IMG/VR virus record: IMGVR_UViG_3300006735_000111
Location: 1-33,804 of that record
Source of the DNA: a virus
Length of the DNA: 33,804 nucleotides
Reading direction: 5' to 3' (one strand)
This document shows, one piece after another, positions 10,201-17,258 of the stretch. Each line of letters begins with the position of its first letter. Within the stretch, counting starts at the first letter, position 1. The notes beneath the pieces were generated by a model. The model was not told where the DNA came from. It searched no databases and saw only the letters and a list, made by a program, of their open reading frames with translations. The position numbers and the translations under genes are program-made.

Positions 10201-10522
10201 GTGCATTGTCTGACAGCGACGATCCGGCTTCGTCTATAATTGCTTGCGCACGAATATCATATGACGTGAGCGCCTTTATCGGATCAACGGTTTGTAGCTC
10301 AGTTTCAAGCTGGTTTAATTTAAGTTGAGCGTTGACCTTTGCCTGATGCGCTGCGTCATCATCCGCCGCCTTCAATAGCTGCGCACCGATTTTTGTCAGT
10401 TCAGAACCAGCTTGCATAATGCCTTGGCTGGAAAAATCCTGCATTGGGATGCCGCGTACTCTTGGCACACCGGTAGTCTGCACCGCACGCGATTGCGCGG
10501 TGTAAGTCGGGATTCTGGCCAT
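7292..10522 (-). CDS. Internal virion protein, gp15-like, with four ~120-residue tandem repeats
   Basis: 1076 residues, almost entirely alpha-helical and charged. After an N-terminal ~250-residue region, four consecutive units of ~120 residues can be aligned (about 255-371, 377-491, 496-611 and 616-731). The same element recurs at a fixed phase: 'RRLLDPDVIDTMM', 'EEWLSPAFIRSTI', 'RKLLDEDHIRATM' and 'RLLLDPEFIREFM' at residues ~284, 405, 525 and 645, each followed by an acidic helix and 'A.RN..Q' then 'IIKAR/S'. T7 gp15 forms a helical tube of the ejectosome, and its position just after the gp14-like gene fits that role. The larger size (T7 gp15 is ~750 residues) is largely explained by the repeats. 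Confidence 0.75.
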   Translation of the reverse strand: MARIPTYTAQSRAVQTTGVPRVRGIPMQDFSSQGIMQAGSELTKIGAQLLKAADDDAAHQAKVNAQLKLNQLETELQTVDPIKALTSYDIRAQAIIDEAGSSLSDNARATYDIASREAVARVKIGVQKDGIRRGREKLESNLVSGIDANVMAVRGDDTVGDRRIRLDNVREMLAGAVTNRVIAADVAARYLVKYQNDAEKGRAAFHVRDDPADFIKVAGTGDEYKSLTGEQRAKYIAQAEKRLKSQRVAKKTSTTAADNAAEKQIKTVLQAVKRDQDVSDPDRRLLDPDVIDTMMTDTPKRALLKKLVVDEVAFAPIYGAMNEMSNAELIAANANFESEGSDATEDIDLADQNYRQYVRFNTRFKQIIAAREAEANAEDAVNIKKINTRFAAFNARQTLSPEDEEWLSPAFIRSTINNKKVAENLIANIEDQRKFLDQTANITELDDSGVNALAEKLALEGKNATDIRVAKRNRDQAESVVRFRDKIIKSRNDQRAAADKLFMSEAKLAVKAMVNRQALTDEDRKLLDEDHIRATMHNAGAADLLIRVIKDEKQFAEETENLEARTDAELAELLERVRNQGGDASDLELAERNKRQEEQLENEIAAIANKRAKSRLAADQAFAKKVTDVLGAVNRAQDITEDQRLLLDPEFIREFMFDREAAEVLAKTVEGDVGYAEKTANLRGMSREDLTALDAELQAEGRDGGDADTAERQAKRAANFRKRFQQIIKARLDDPATAAIRSNEEVLEKYQQFIEAPNDPGTYKGYAEARDAAYETLGISVVDQRLLPVGVAKGYVKQFANLQPEQAAERILELRDGLGEDWPSALNELQKEGLDDRTSMLMAIDDPQLRTNLARIIQQGTTEEFKKRIDTTLLKDFNKKLTKQMSGLFVAGQLPGASMGRSISSGVELLAFAKLQTAAAATADEAVTSAYKEIVTDNYHIITGDRLRGIIPKSANPEGVDAGVAEPALVRWFERNPDFQYDTSLFSSTRGQTPEEAMRIARRGLAQSGEWQIIKGGTEAQLHVRNSPVLNADNKPIIVNIDAEIAADLKFRRRTVREANKSATKARSTVRNIGAD

Positions 10523-10540
10523 ATTTATTCCTAAAGCGCG

Positions 10541-11071
10541 TTAGTTGGGGGTGCTTCGCGAAATCTGATAACCACCTTTAGCAAGCGAAGTCAGCGCCTG
10601 AATATTTCCAGAGGTACGCGCTTGGCTTGCTTGCACAAGCAACCCACGACTTGCCGCCGTGTCTTGTCCAGCTTGGGCAAGCTGCGCCCGCGCGCGCGTC
10701 TCGCCTTCGTACAAACGATTTAAGCGATCCAGTTCAAATTCTGCGGCAGCGTCGCCCAAGGTATCAAGCGTAGATCCCTCATTTATCACCACCCCTTGCG
10801 CGGCACGCTGCGCGCTCTGCTGCGCTAACGCAATGCGCCGCCGTCGCTCAATAGTATCCGCGTCCGCTATCGCCGCTTGTTCCGCAACAAGCGCATTATT
10901 TTCGGCAATCTTCGCGTTTTGCGCGGCAATCTGAGACGAATATTTAAGATTAGCAGATTGAAACTGGCTTTGCCGCACTGCGGCGTATGCACTTGTTAAA
11001 GCCGCCGCACCGGCAATAACTGTGCTAGTTGTTAAGGCTGGTAACGCCGCTGCGATTGCTGGAAAGCACAT
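10541..11071 (-). CDS. Internal virion protein, gp14-like
   Basis: 176 residues. It begins Met-Cys followed by an Ala-rich hydrophobic helix ('AAALPALTTSTVIAGAAALT') and then a long Gln/Ala-rich coiled coil ('SQIAAQNAKIAENNALVAEQ'). T7 gp14 likewise starts MC, has a hydrophobic N-terminus and a helical body, and is ejected to form an outer-membrane pore. It lies between the tail tubular B gene and the gp15-like gene, which is the T7 order. Size and composition fit the family. Confidence 0.78.
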   Translation of the reverse strand: MCFPAIAAALPALTTSTVIAGAAALTSAYAAVRQSQFQSANLKYSSQIAAQNAKIAENNALVAEQAAIADADTIERRRRIALAQQSAQRAAQGVVINEGSTLDTLGDAAAEFELDRLNRLYEGETRARAQLAQAGQDTAASRGLLVQASQARTSGNIQALTSLAKGGYQISRSTPN

Positions 11072-11075
11072 ATGA

Positions 11076-13763
11076 TTATCCCGAATGCGTAATAATGCGA
11101 GTTACGATGGCCGTCAGTTCAAACGGTAATGGCTGGGCTTGGCGCACAATAACTTGGCCTTCCGTTTCCCATGAACCGTGGAACTGAACAGTTTTGTCAC
11201 CGCTGAATAATGGTGGCGACATATCCATTGGCGTTGAACCTGCGCGAAACTGCACCTCGTCAAACGACCCGCCGACTGGCGAATACTCCGCACCCAACGT
11301 GTCAAGAAATCTAAACGTTATTTCAAAAATGCGTTTTGTGCGGCCCTGCGCGGAACCATCGTCGCCGCCCTGTTCCGGTCGCAAAGTTTTCATTGTTGAT
11401 GTGTACGGCAAGCCCACTGTTGCTTTTGTAACTGTTGGCGACAGTGACGACACGCTGCCAGAGGTTACAGTTTGATTAGCGTAAACCGAACCGTCGCCCA
11501 ATATGGTGGCCGTTTCGCCGGTCAGGTGATCCAGCCCACTTAACGATGCCGTGGCGGTGCTGTCGTATGTTAGCGCGGAGTCGGCAAAAATTGACGTGAC
11601 CTTATCGCCGCCGCGTGTTGTATCGAACTTCGTTGACATAACTTCGACATAACGCCGCGTTGTGCCGTTGACAGTGCGTTTTATTGACAGCCACAGTTCA
11701 TCTTCGTTTGTACCGGGTATGACAATTGCGGACTCGCAAACTGAATCCTGTCGCAATTGCTGGGTGGACGCTGACGAAGCATCTGCCAGCGTTATCGTTG
11801 CCGATACTAAAGCTTGCGCTTTAGTCGCCGCAAGTTTGATCGTGTTAGCATCTACGACAAGGACAAAGTATTCAGTGCCATCAACTAACCCGCCGACAAC
11901 TTCGCCACCTACCGCGTCGTATGTCACGGCGTCGCCAGTCGAATAACCGTGGCTTGATATTGTTATCTGATTGCTGCCAACGCTTGATGCGGAGTTAAAA
12001 CTTTTAGAATTGTTGCCGCCAAAAACGTGTTCGTGCCAAGCCACCACTTCCTGATCGCGCATGTACGTCAAACCGGCTAACCGGCCATCATCTCGCACAA
12101 CCCAAACTACGCTGTCTGGCTCCTGCTGAAACGTCATTTCAACAAAGCCGTTGCCGCTTACGTCTTCGGCAAGAACCGTAAGGTCAGGAGATACAAAACT
12201 ATCAGAAGCAAAATCAAAACTTAGTTCGCGTAACTTGCGTTGGTGATACTGAATAAACAGCACACGGTTATCGATCCGCACGGGACGTGTGGAATGCACG
12301 CCGCGTGTTCCCTGTCTGACAACGCGAACGTTTGAAGGCGTTACTGCGTCCTGCTGCGTTGTCGATGATAGGGTAAACTCGCCACCAGCGGTTCCAACAG
12401 CAAGCACCTGTCCGGGCGATAGCCACCTGATACTGTTAACTTCGTCCGTCGCAATTGTGTTTGTGATAGCGCCGGTATCCAGCGCGCTCGGCGTAAAGTT
12501 TTCAAAGTCACCCGATTGGCTGCCAAAGATTGTTTGCGGCTGGTCAGTGGTTCCCGCGAAAAACAGGCGTTGTTCAAAAAACGCAACCGCAGACGGATAA
12601 CCAGTTGTGCCGCTAAACGCGCCAAGACGCCAATCCGTTTCTGCGGACGTTCCGCCAAAGGCTTTGTTAACTGTAGCGTCAACGTTTGTAGTGCTGTTGA
12701 TATCGGTGATTGTAGCGTTGCCATACACAACGCCGCCGTCGTCTAGAAACTTCCACGTTGCGCCATTGTCAACGATGTTGTCGCCTTCGCCACTTGGCCC
12801 ACCGGACCCCGCAGACGTACCCGCCTTGATGCATTCGTATACGTTGCCGCTGTTCCGTATGACATTGCCGACCGCATATGCCGTACCCGACGCCCATGCA
12901 GTCGCATGGTGGCCAATCCTAACCATGCGTCCAACGTCAGAAGATATAAAACCACTACCTCCGTTAATACCGGTTACGGCAGACGCGGCAATTGTGATGC
13001 TGCCTGTCGCGCCGCTGGGGGTCAGCGTCGTTGTGGTTATGTTGTCGTCAAGATAAGGCCCGTCTTGAAAGGCCACATCCTCAATTGTCCACGCTGTATG
13101 GCCGGTGCGCGAGAGCTTTCGCGGCGGATAAGACGGATGCGCGATATACATAACGTCCGCTGTTTGCGCGTACTGTAATTGAAACAAATCCGCCGTCGCA
13201 TACGTGGTTGTAATTTGATAAACGCGTGCCGCTGTGCCAGCGCTGGAATATGTGGTGAAACCAGACGTATTAACATCCGTACCGTCAATGTCCTCTAGTT
13301 CAAATGTATTCGTTGTTTTGTTGCTAACCTTAAAATACTTGCCGTTTACCTCTGTCATCCCCACAACGGCACTGATGAAAACAATATCGCCGTCGCTGTA
13401 GCCGTGGCTGGTTGCGGTCACGACGCCGGGGTTAGCCTTGGTTATTGCGCTTATCGTTTTATTGGCTTCAAGGATTGTTCCCTGATCCTTGAAAAACCGG
13501 AAATACAAATTTCCAGCCTCAATGCAATAGGCTTGCTCGGTCGAAAACCGGAACGGTATTAGCCGTGTTTTAGCACCACTTGTTTTAACTTCGTTCACGT
13601 ATTTGGTGCCGGGGCGGCGCGTAATCCCACCGTGCGGCATTACGATTAGGTTCGTTAACTCAGCCGCACCGTTTGCGTATTTGTTTAAATCAACACGACC
13701 TAACAGGCGCGGTGATAACTGTCCTGCGGTAAAGTTTGTTTGTATCGGAGTGACACGCGCCAT
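11076..13763 (-). CDS. Tail tubular protein B (T7 gp12-like)
   Basis: 895 residues. The N-terminus 'TNFTAGQLSPRLLGRVDLNK' followed by 'GGITRRPGTKYVNEV' is the hallmark of gp12-type podovirus tail nozzle proteins. Inserted modules make it longer than T7 gp12 (794 residues). Residues ~103-183 and ~588-665 are two related beta domains sharing 'SHGYS.GD' ('TATSHGYSDGDIVFISAV' and 'TISSHGYSTGDAVTYDAV'). Residues ~289-343 contain a W..GT.Y..GN.....G..Y motif like carbohydrate-binding modules ('AWASGTAYAVGNVI'). It would form the distal tail tube below gp11, and the glycan-binding-like insert may contact the cell surface. Overall identity is firm; insert functions are inferred. Confidence 0.92.
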   Translation of the reverse strand: MARVTPIQTNFTAGQLSPRLLGRVDLNKYANGAAELTNLIVMPHGGITRRPGTKYVNEVKTSGAKTRLIPFRFSTEQAYCIEAGNLYFRFFKDQGTILEANKTISAITKANPGVVTATSHGYSDGDIVFISAVVGMTEVNGKYFKVSNKTTNTFELEDIDGTDVNTSGFTTYSSAGTAARVYQITTTYATADLFQLQYAQTADVMYIAHPSYPPRKLSRTGHTAWTIEDVAFQDGPYLDDNITTTTLTPSGATGSITIAASAVTGINGGSGFISSDVGRMVRIGHHATAWASGTAYAVGNVIRNSGNVYECIKAGTSAGSGGPSGEGDNIVDNGATWKFLDDGGVVYGNATITDINSTTNVDATVNKAFGGTSAETDWRLGAFSGTTGYPSAVAFFEQRLFFAGTTDQPQTIFGSQSGDFENFTPSALDTGAITNTIATDEVNSIRWLSPGQVLAVGTAGGEFTLSSTTQQDAVTPSNVRVVRQGTRGVHSTRPVRIDNRVLFIQYHQRKLRELSFDFASDSFVSPDLTVLAEDVSGNGFVEMTFQQEPDSVVWVVRDDGRLAGLTYMRDQEVVAWHEHVFGGNNSKSFNSASSVGSNQITISSHGYSTGDAVTYDAVGGEVVGGLVDGTEYFVLVVDANTIKLAATKAQALVSATITLADASSASTQQLRQDSVCESAIVIPGTNEDELWLSIKRTVNGTTRRYVEVMSTKFDTTRGGDKVTSIFADSALTYDSTATASLSGLDHLTGETATILGDGSVYANQTVTSGSVSSLSPTVTKATVGLPYTSTMKTLRPEQGGDDGSAQGRTKRIFEITFRFLDTLGAEYSPVGGSFDEVQFRAGSTPMDMSPPLFSGDKTVQFHGSWETEGQVIVRQAQPLPFELTAIVTRIITHSG

Positions 13764-14318
13764 TTATACACGCGACTCCAACCAGGAGTTTTCCGCTTCC
13801 GGCTGCGCCTCTTGCGCATCGATCAAACGGGCCTCTGGCAGCTTACGAGCATACAATTCCTCCATATTAGACATAACGGTTTGCGAAGCAGTTATGTCGT
13901 ATGCAATGTCTGCGGCCAGTCGTAGCGCGTAGGTTTCGACAAACAGCGCATCAAATTTTGTTGGGTCTGTGACTTGAGAAACGTAAACAATGTTAAGCGG
14001 CGCGCCGTCGTCTGTGACAATCTGGCGGCCTTCTATGATCCATTTTTCCGTGGTGTCTACCTCGACAATACGTAGACAATCTGACGGCCAGTCGTAAGCG
14101 TTTGTGTATTTAAACACAGGTGCAGTTGTGTTTGCCGCAAGCGCAGCGCGCTTCATCGCAAAATTCCACGGATGCCCGCGCAACACCTGATCGCGCGATT
14201 GCAAATACATACGGTTTGCAGCGCGCGCCTCCTTCGTATCGTCTTCTAAAGACGTGATCGGTTGCGCACCCAAAAGGGTCAGCGCCCGATTTGAAATCGA
14301 AACAAATGTTGCAGCCAT
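13764..14318 (-). CDS. Tail tubular protein A (T7 gp11-like adaptor)
   Basis: 184 residues from the ATG at 14318 (AGGA nine bases upstream; a TTG lies one codon earlier). The features of gp11-type adaptors are visible: 'NRALTLLGAQPITSLEDDTK' at the N-terminus, then 'ANRMYLQSRDQVLRGHPWNF', then 'AYDWPSDCLRIVEVD' and 'LRLAADIAYDIT'. The protein joins the portal ring to the gp12-like nozzle. It directly precedes the gp12-like gene, with no space between them. Confidence 0.9.
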   Translation of the reverse strand: MAATFVSISNRALTLLGAQPITSLEDDTKEARAANRMYLQSRDQVLRGHPWNFAMKRAALAANTTAPVFKYTNAYDWPSDCLRIVEVDTTEKWIIEGRQIVTDDGAPLNIVYVSQVTDPTKFDALFVETYALRLAADIAYDITASQTVMSNMEELYARKLPEARLIDAQEAQPEAENSWLESRV

Positions 14319-14333
14319 CAATTATTCCTGAAA

Positions 14334-14357
14334 AGGAGAGGGGGGCCGAAGCCCCCC
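14334..14357 (-). terminator. Hairpin with UUCG loop after the decoration gene
   Basis: On the minus strand six G, CUUCGG, six C (the stem is GGGGGGC/GCCCCCC around UUCG) is followed by TCTCCTTTTC. It sits between the probable decoration gene and the tail tubular A gene, so it likely acts as a partial terminator or 3'-end stabiliser that keeps capsid transcripts more abundant than tail transcripts. The U tract is interrupted. Confidence 0.65.
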
Positions 14358-14364
14358 AATCCGT

Positions 14365-14844
14365 TTAGTCAACGCAATAGTGGATAATGAACGAAAGGTC
14401 GCCTTCCGTTCCGCCAGCAGCTTGCATCGTGACGGCTATATAATAATAGCCCCCACCATCGCTAGAAGCACCGGCAAGTTCCCACATCTTTTTACCAACA
14501 GTGTTGATATTGGATGCTTCGTGGCGCACGTCGGCCATAGCACCAGCATCAGCGACTGCCGACGCAAAAGCGTCTTCGTCAACAACGACGCCAGCGGTAG
14601 TATAAATACCGACGTTTACGGTTGCTGATCCGCCCAACGTGTCTGAACCGACAAAAATGTGCGGAACAGTCGCGTTTGATGGGATTGGTGCGAGCATCAG
14701 AATGTCATTGTCATCTGAGTCACCCGCAGCCACAACGATAGTTCCCTGTGCTACACGCATCACGCCATGTAGGTTGGCAACATCATTCATTGTTTGGGGA
14801 GTGGCTTCAAAATTTGAAACCAGCGTTGAGTTAGCTGTACCCAT
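14365..14844 (-). CDS. Probable capsid decoration or head protein
   Basis: 159 residues, rich in Gly, Ala, Ser, Thr, Val and Asp, with a beta-strand pattern ('PHIFVGSDTLGGSATVNVGI', 'GGGYYYIAVTMQAAGGTEGD'). It lies directly downstream of the major capsid gene, where podoviruses of this type often encode a small head decoration or auxiliary protein. A run of G lies before the ATG at a suitable distance. No family is recognised with certainty, so the role is inferred from position and composition. Confidence 0.6.
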   Translation of the reverse strand: MGTANSTLVSNFEATPQTMNDVANLHGVMRVAQGTIVVAAGDSDDNDILMLAPIPSNATVPHIFVGSDTLGGSATVNVGIYTTAGVVVDEDAFASAVADAGAMADVRHEASNINTVGKKMWELAGASSDGGGYYYIAVTMQAAGGTEGDLSFIIHYCVD

Positions 14845-14858
14845 TTTTCATACCCCCC

Positions 14859-16001
14859 CTACGTTGGATCGCATTCGATATAGCCAACCAATTCTTCCTG
14901 CATCCGGGTCGCCCCGATTGTCATGGAAGCAAAAACCTGGGTTGCGTGGTTCTTGTCCGCGCGCTCCGAGATTTTAATGGTCGGTTCGGCACCCATTGCC
15001 AGCTTCATTCCAGCCTTTTGCCAGAACAAAACTTTGTGATCGGAATTGCTATCCGTTCCAATCAATTCGGTGCGGATGAAATTGAAGCCCAAGAAGGTAT
15101 TCACTTCACCCTGTACTACATTATTTTCAATCAGGCTCGTTAGTTCCTGATCCGTCCGAAGACTGCTGCACATTGCCTTTCGACCTGTGCAGATAAGACC
15201 ATATCTCCATCTCAGTGAGATGCTCTGCGCTTCCAGCCACTTGGCTGTACTTCCCGAAGGAATGGTCGTTGAACGTTCCCGTAAAGGGCTTCGCTGCTGA
15301 TTGTCTCTTGCGAGATTTCCCAGCAATTCACAGAGAGTTTACCCGCGCGTCGCCACGCGGGGGCGCTAGTGTTTTGTTAACGCTTTGACAGTCGCAAAAT
15401 CGCTTGACGTGATTTCCGTCTCAGCAAGCAAATTCTGAAGCTGTTTGGCATTGATAATGCAATACCGGTCTTCGTCATCAGCTTCGTTAGCATCCAAGAC
15501 GTTTTTGGCTGCGCGAAGTTTTCCGACGTTTAGTCCCGTATCGGCAGCAGGGGAAACGCCAACCTGCACGTCAACAGTGTTGCTGCTGTCGTAGCTGGTT
15601 GAAGTTCCACCGGCAACGCCGGTAAAGGCCGTTCCATCCGCAGCACTAACGATTGCCGAGTCGATGGCCCTTCCGAGGGCGTTTGAAGCAGCAGTTGCAT
15701 ACGGACCTTGGGGATCAATGAGGAGCCTGACGCGATCCTCACTGTCTATGAGGTCTGCCCAATCGTAATCTTCAAGGCTGACCCGACGCCTAGCATGGGG
15801 TGTATCCATTCTGGGCGTATCGGCGTGGCGGCTAGTACGTAGTTGGGCCGCCGTACTTCCGATTTGCTCAAAGAACGCATTTTTGCCGACTACAGTTTCC
15901 ATGGAAACCGAAGAACGCAGACGCGAACCTTTTTGCTGAACCAGATGTTCGACATTCCCTTTGTACTGTTCCACCATCGCAGTCGTAATTTGCACACTCA
16001 T
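14859..16001 (-). CDS. Major capsid protein, interrupted by a group I intron (exons 15380-16001 and 14859-15118)
   Basis: The unspliced frame starts at ATG 16001 (AAGGAG nine bases upstream) and stops at a TAG at 15366 inside the intron after 211 codons. Its natural continuation lies in a second open stretch ending at 14859. Joining 16001-15380 (622 nt) to 15118-14859 (260 nt) gives 882 nt, exactly 294 codons and a 293-residue product. The joint reads 'FATVKAL|VQGEVNTFLGFNF', which restores a continuous capsid-like sequence. The family is the HK97-fold capsid proteins of podoviruses (N-terminus 'MSVQITTAMVEQYKGNVEHL', C-terminus 'ASMTIGATRMQEELVGYIE'). It follows the scaffold gene, as expected. 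The 5' exon alone would lack the C-terminal third, so splicing should be essential. Exact junctions are inferred from ribozyme pairings. Confidence 0.9.
15119..15379 (-). ncRNA. Group I self-splicing intron (261 nt, no ORF) in the capsid gene
   Basis: All core elements are visible on the minus strand. P1: exon GCGU and intron UA pair with the guide UAGCGC, placing the obligatory U.G wobble at the 5' splice site. P2: CCCGCG/CGCGGG. P3: CTCTGTG (15335-15329) with CGCAGAG (15229-15223). P4: TTGCTG (15326-15321) with CAGCAG (15299-15294). P5: TCTC-GCAA-GAGA. P6: CCC/GGG. The R-type segment GTTCAACGACCA (15274-15263) pairs through GACCAU with the S-type segment AGATATGGTC (15206-15197) as P7. P8 is CATCTC/GAGATG and P9 is CTGCACA/TGTGCAG. 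Two hairpins after the 5' strand of P7 suggest P7.1/P7.2, a subgroup IA feature. The intron ends in G (15119), and ACUA in the guide can pair with UAGU of exon 2 (P10). There is no room for a homing endonuclease. Confidence 0.95.
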
Positions 16002-16144
16002 GGCGCATTACTCCTTAGTTGGTTGAAGGTAGGGTGTTGTCGCGGCGAGTTATCTGCGAAGCAGGCTCAGTCCTCCGCTTTACGTGCGGTGCCCGTTGGT
16101 CTTTCCCAATGTCATACCTGGCCCCTTGCGGGGTTATCAGGGAA

Positions 16145-17020
16145 TTACGCCGCAGCGCCCGTCGAAAACAGGACTTCACTCCCGTAAGCGACTTCGTTTA
16201 GCTGCGTTAATTTCTCATTCAGAAGCTTATGCTCTGCATGACTTTTATCGTATAGCGCAGGGTTAGCCCTGATCTGCGCTATCTGTTCCTTGGCCATATC
16301 CGGCGTTACGCCAAACTGCCCTGTCTGTTCAGAATCCTTGAACTGCTGGCCAGACGAAAGCTCTGCACCAATGCGCGCAAAAGCGCGGATCATTTCAGGG
16401 TGATTGCCCATGCCAGTCTGGTTTAAAACATTCGATAATTCGTCAGAGCCAAACGCACGAACCGCACGACGTGCCAGACCAATCCGGTCATCGTATGCCG
16501 TGCCGTATTCCTTTTTCAGTTCACTGTCCCACTGGTTCATCGTGTGCTGTTGCTCAGTGGCAAAATCAGTTTCCTGAGAAATCGCACGTTCAACAAATTT
16601 GTCATGCAGCCGTTGTGCCATTGCTGCTGGCAGTTTTGCCGCATGTGCCTCTTGTCGAAACCAGTCAGACAATTCTTCGGAATAGCCTTCGTAGCCGCTT
16701 GGCACACTTAGCTCGTACCCGGATGCTTCTTTGGGCGTGCCAAGCTGTGACCAGCCATCCCATTCCGTAATGTCTTCCTCACCGTTCGGCAGCGTTACCT
16801 TGTCACTGCCAATTTGCTTTTCAAGATTAACGTAACTTTTCAGAACGTCGTCGGCTGACTTCCAGCCTTTTGCCTCAACGACGCCGCTGTATTCCTGCGA
16901 AGCCCAACCAGCTTCGGTTAAAGTTGATTCCGTGGCTGCTTCCGTGACGGGTTCAGCCGCTACCCCTGTGTCCTCGACCGCAGGGTTGCCCGCTAATACG
17001 GACCCTTGTTCCTCACTCAT
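16145..17020 (-). CDS. Capsid assembly scaffolding protein
   Basis: 291 residues from ATG 17020 (AGGAG nine bases upstream; a TTG two codons earlier is less well placed). It is acidic, helical and Gln/Glu-rich, with a disordered Ala/Glu/Thr-rich N-terminus ('NPAVEDTGVAAEPVTEAATE'), then 'WASQEYSGVVEAKGWKSADD' and 'LKSYVNLEKQIGSDKVTLPN', features common to scaffolds of T7-like podoviruses. It lies directly upstream of the capsid gene and overlaps the preceding Bbp19-like gene by 8 nt. It would guide prohead assembly and be lost during DNA packaging. Confidence 0.85.
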   Translation of the reverse strand: MSEEQGSVLAGNPAVEDTGVAAEPVTEAATESTLTEAGWASQEYSGVVEAKGWKSADDVLKSYVNLEKQIGSDKVTLPNGEEDITEWDGWSQLGTPKEASGYELSVPSGYEGYSEELSDWFRQEAHAAKLPAAMAQRLHDKFVERAISQETDFATEQQHTMNQWDSELKKEYGTAYDDRIGLARRAVRAFGSDELSNVLNQTGMGNHPEMIRAFARIGAELSSGQQFKDSEQTGQFGVTPDMAKEQIAQIRANPALYDKSHAEHKLLNEKLTQLNEVAYGSEVLFSTGAAA

Positions 17021-17258
17021 CGTCAATAACTCCTATTCCAATTTTCATTACCTGTTCGTCATCCAAGCCAAGGAACGACACGATGCGTCGCACCATGTCC
17101 CTTGAACCTTCAAGATGCTGAACTTCTTCGGGCGTGCGGACGCCAGTAATCTGAAACAGTCCGCTCGCTTTCATCATGTCGCGCAACACCAATTGGCCTT
17201 CCGGCATGTGCAGAAAAATATTCCTGTACGCGTCGATCAGTTCCTTTTGAGTTGTCAC
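17013..17258 (-). CDS. Bbp19-like small phage protein
   Basis: 81 residues. 'YRNIFLHMPEGQLVLRDMMK', then 'ASGLFQI', then 'EGSRDMVRRIVSFLGL' matches my recollection of the short Bbp19-type phage domain usually found between portal and scaffold genes. The start is GTG, overlapping the portal stop as GTGA (17255-17258), so it is translationally coupled to the portal. Function in the family is not established; a head-assembly role is inferred from position. Confidence 0.75.
   Translation of the reverse strand: MTTQKELIDAYRNIFLHMPEGQLVLRDMMKASGLFQITGVRTPEEVQHLEGSRDMVRRIVSFLGLDDEQVMKIGIGVIDDE

Noticed and set aside
14859-15326. A separate 155-residue gene downstream of a short capsid gene
   Set aside because: Its first ~69 codons lie in the group I intron; only 14859-15118 is coding, as the second capsid exon.
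16112-16140. Hairpin CCCC-GCAA-GGGG between scaffold and capsid genes as a terminator
   Set aside because: The stem is only 4-5 bp and no U tract follows; at most it stabilises mRNA.
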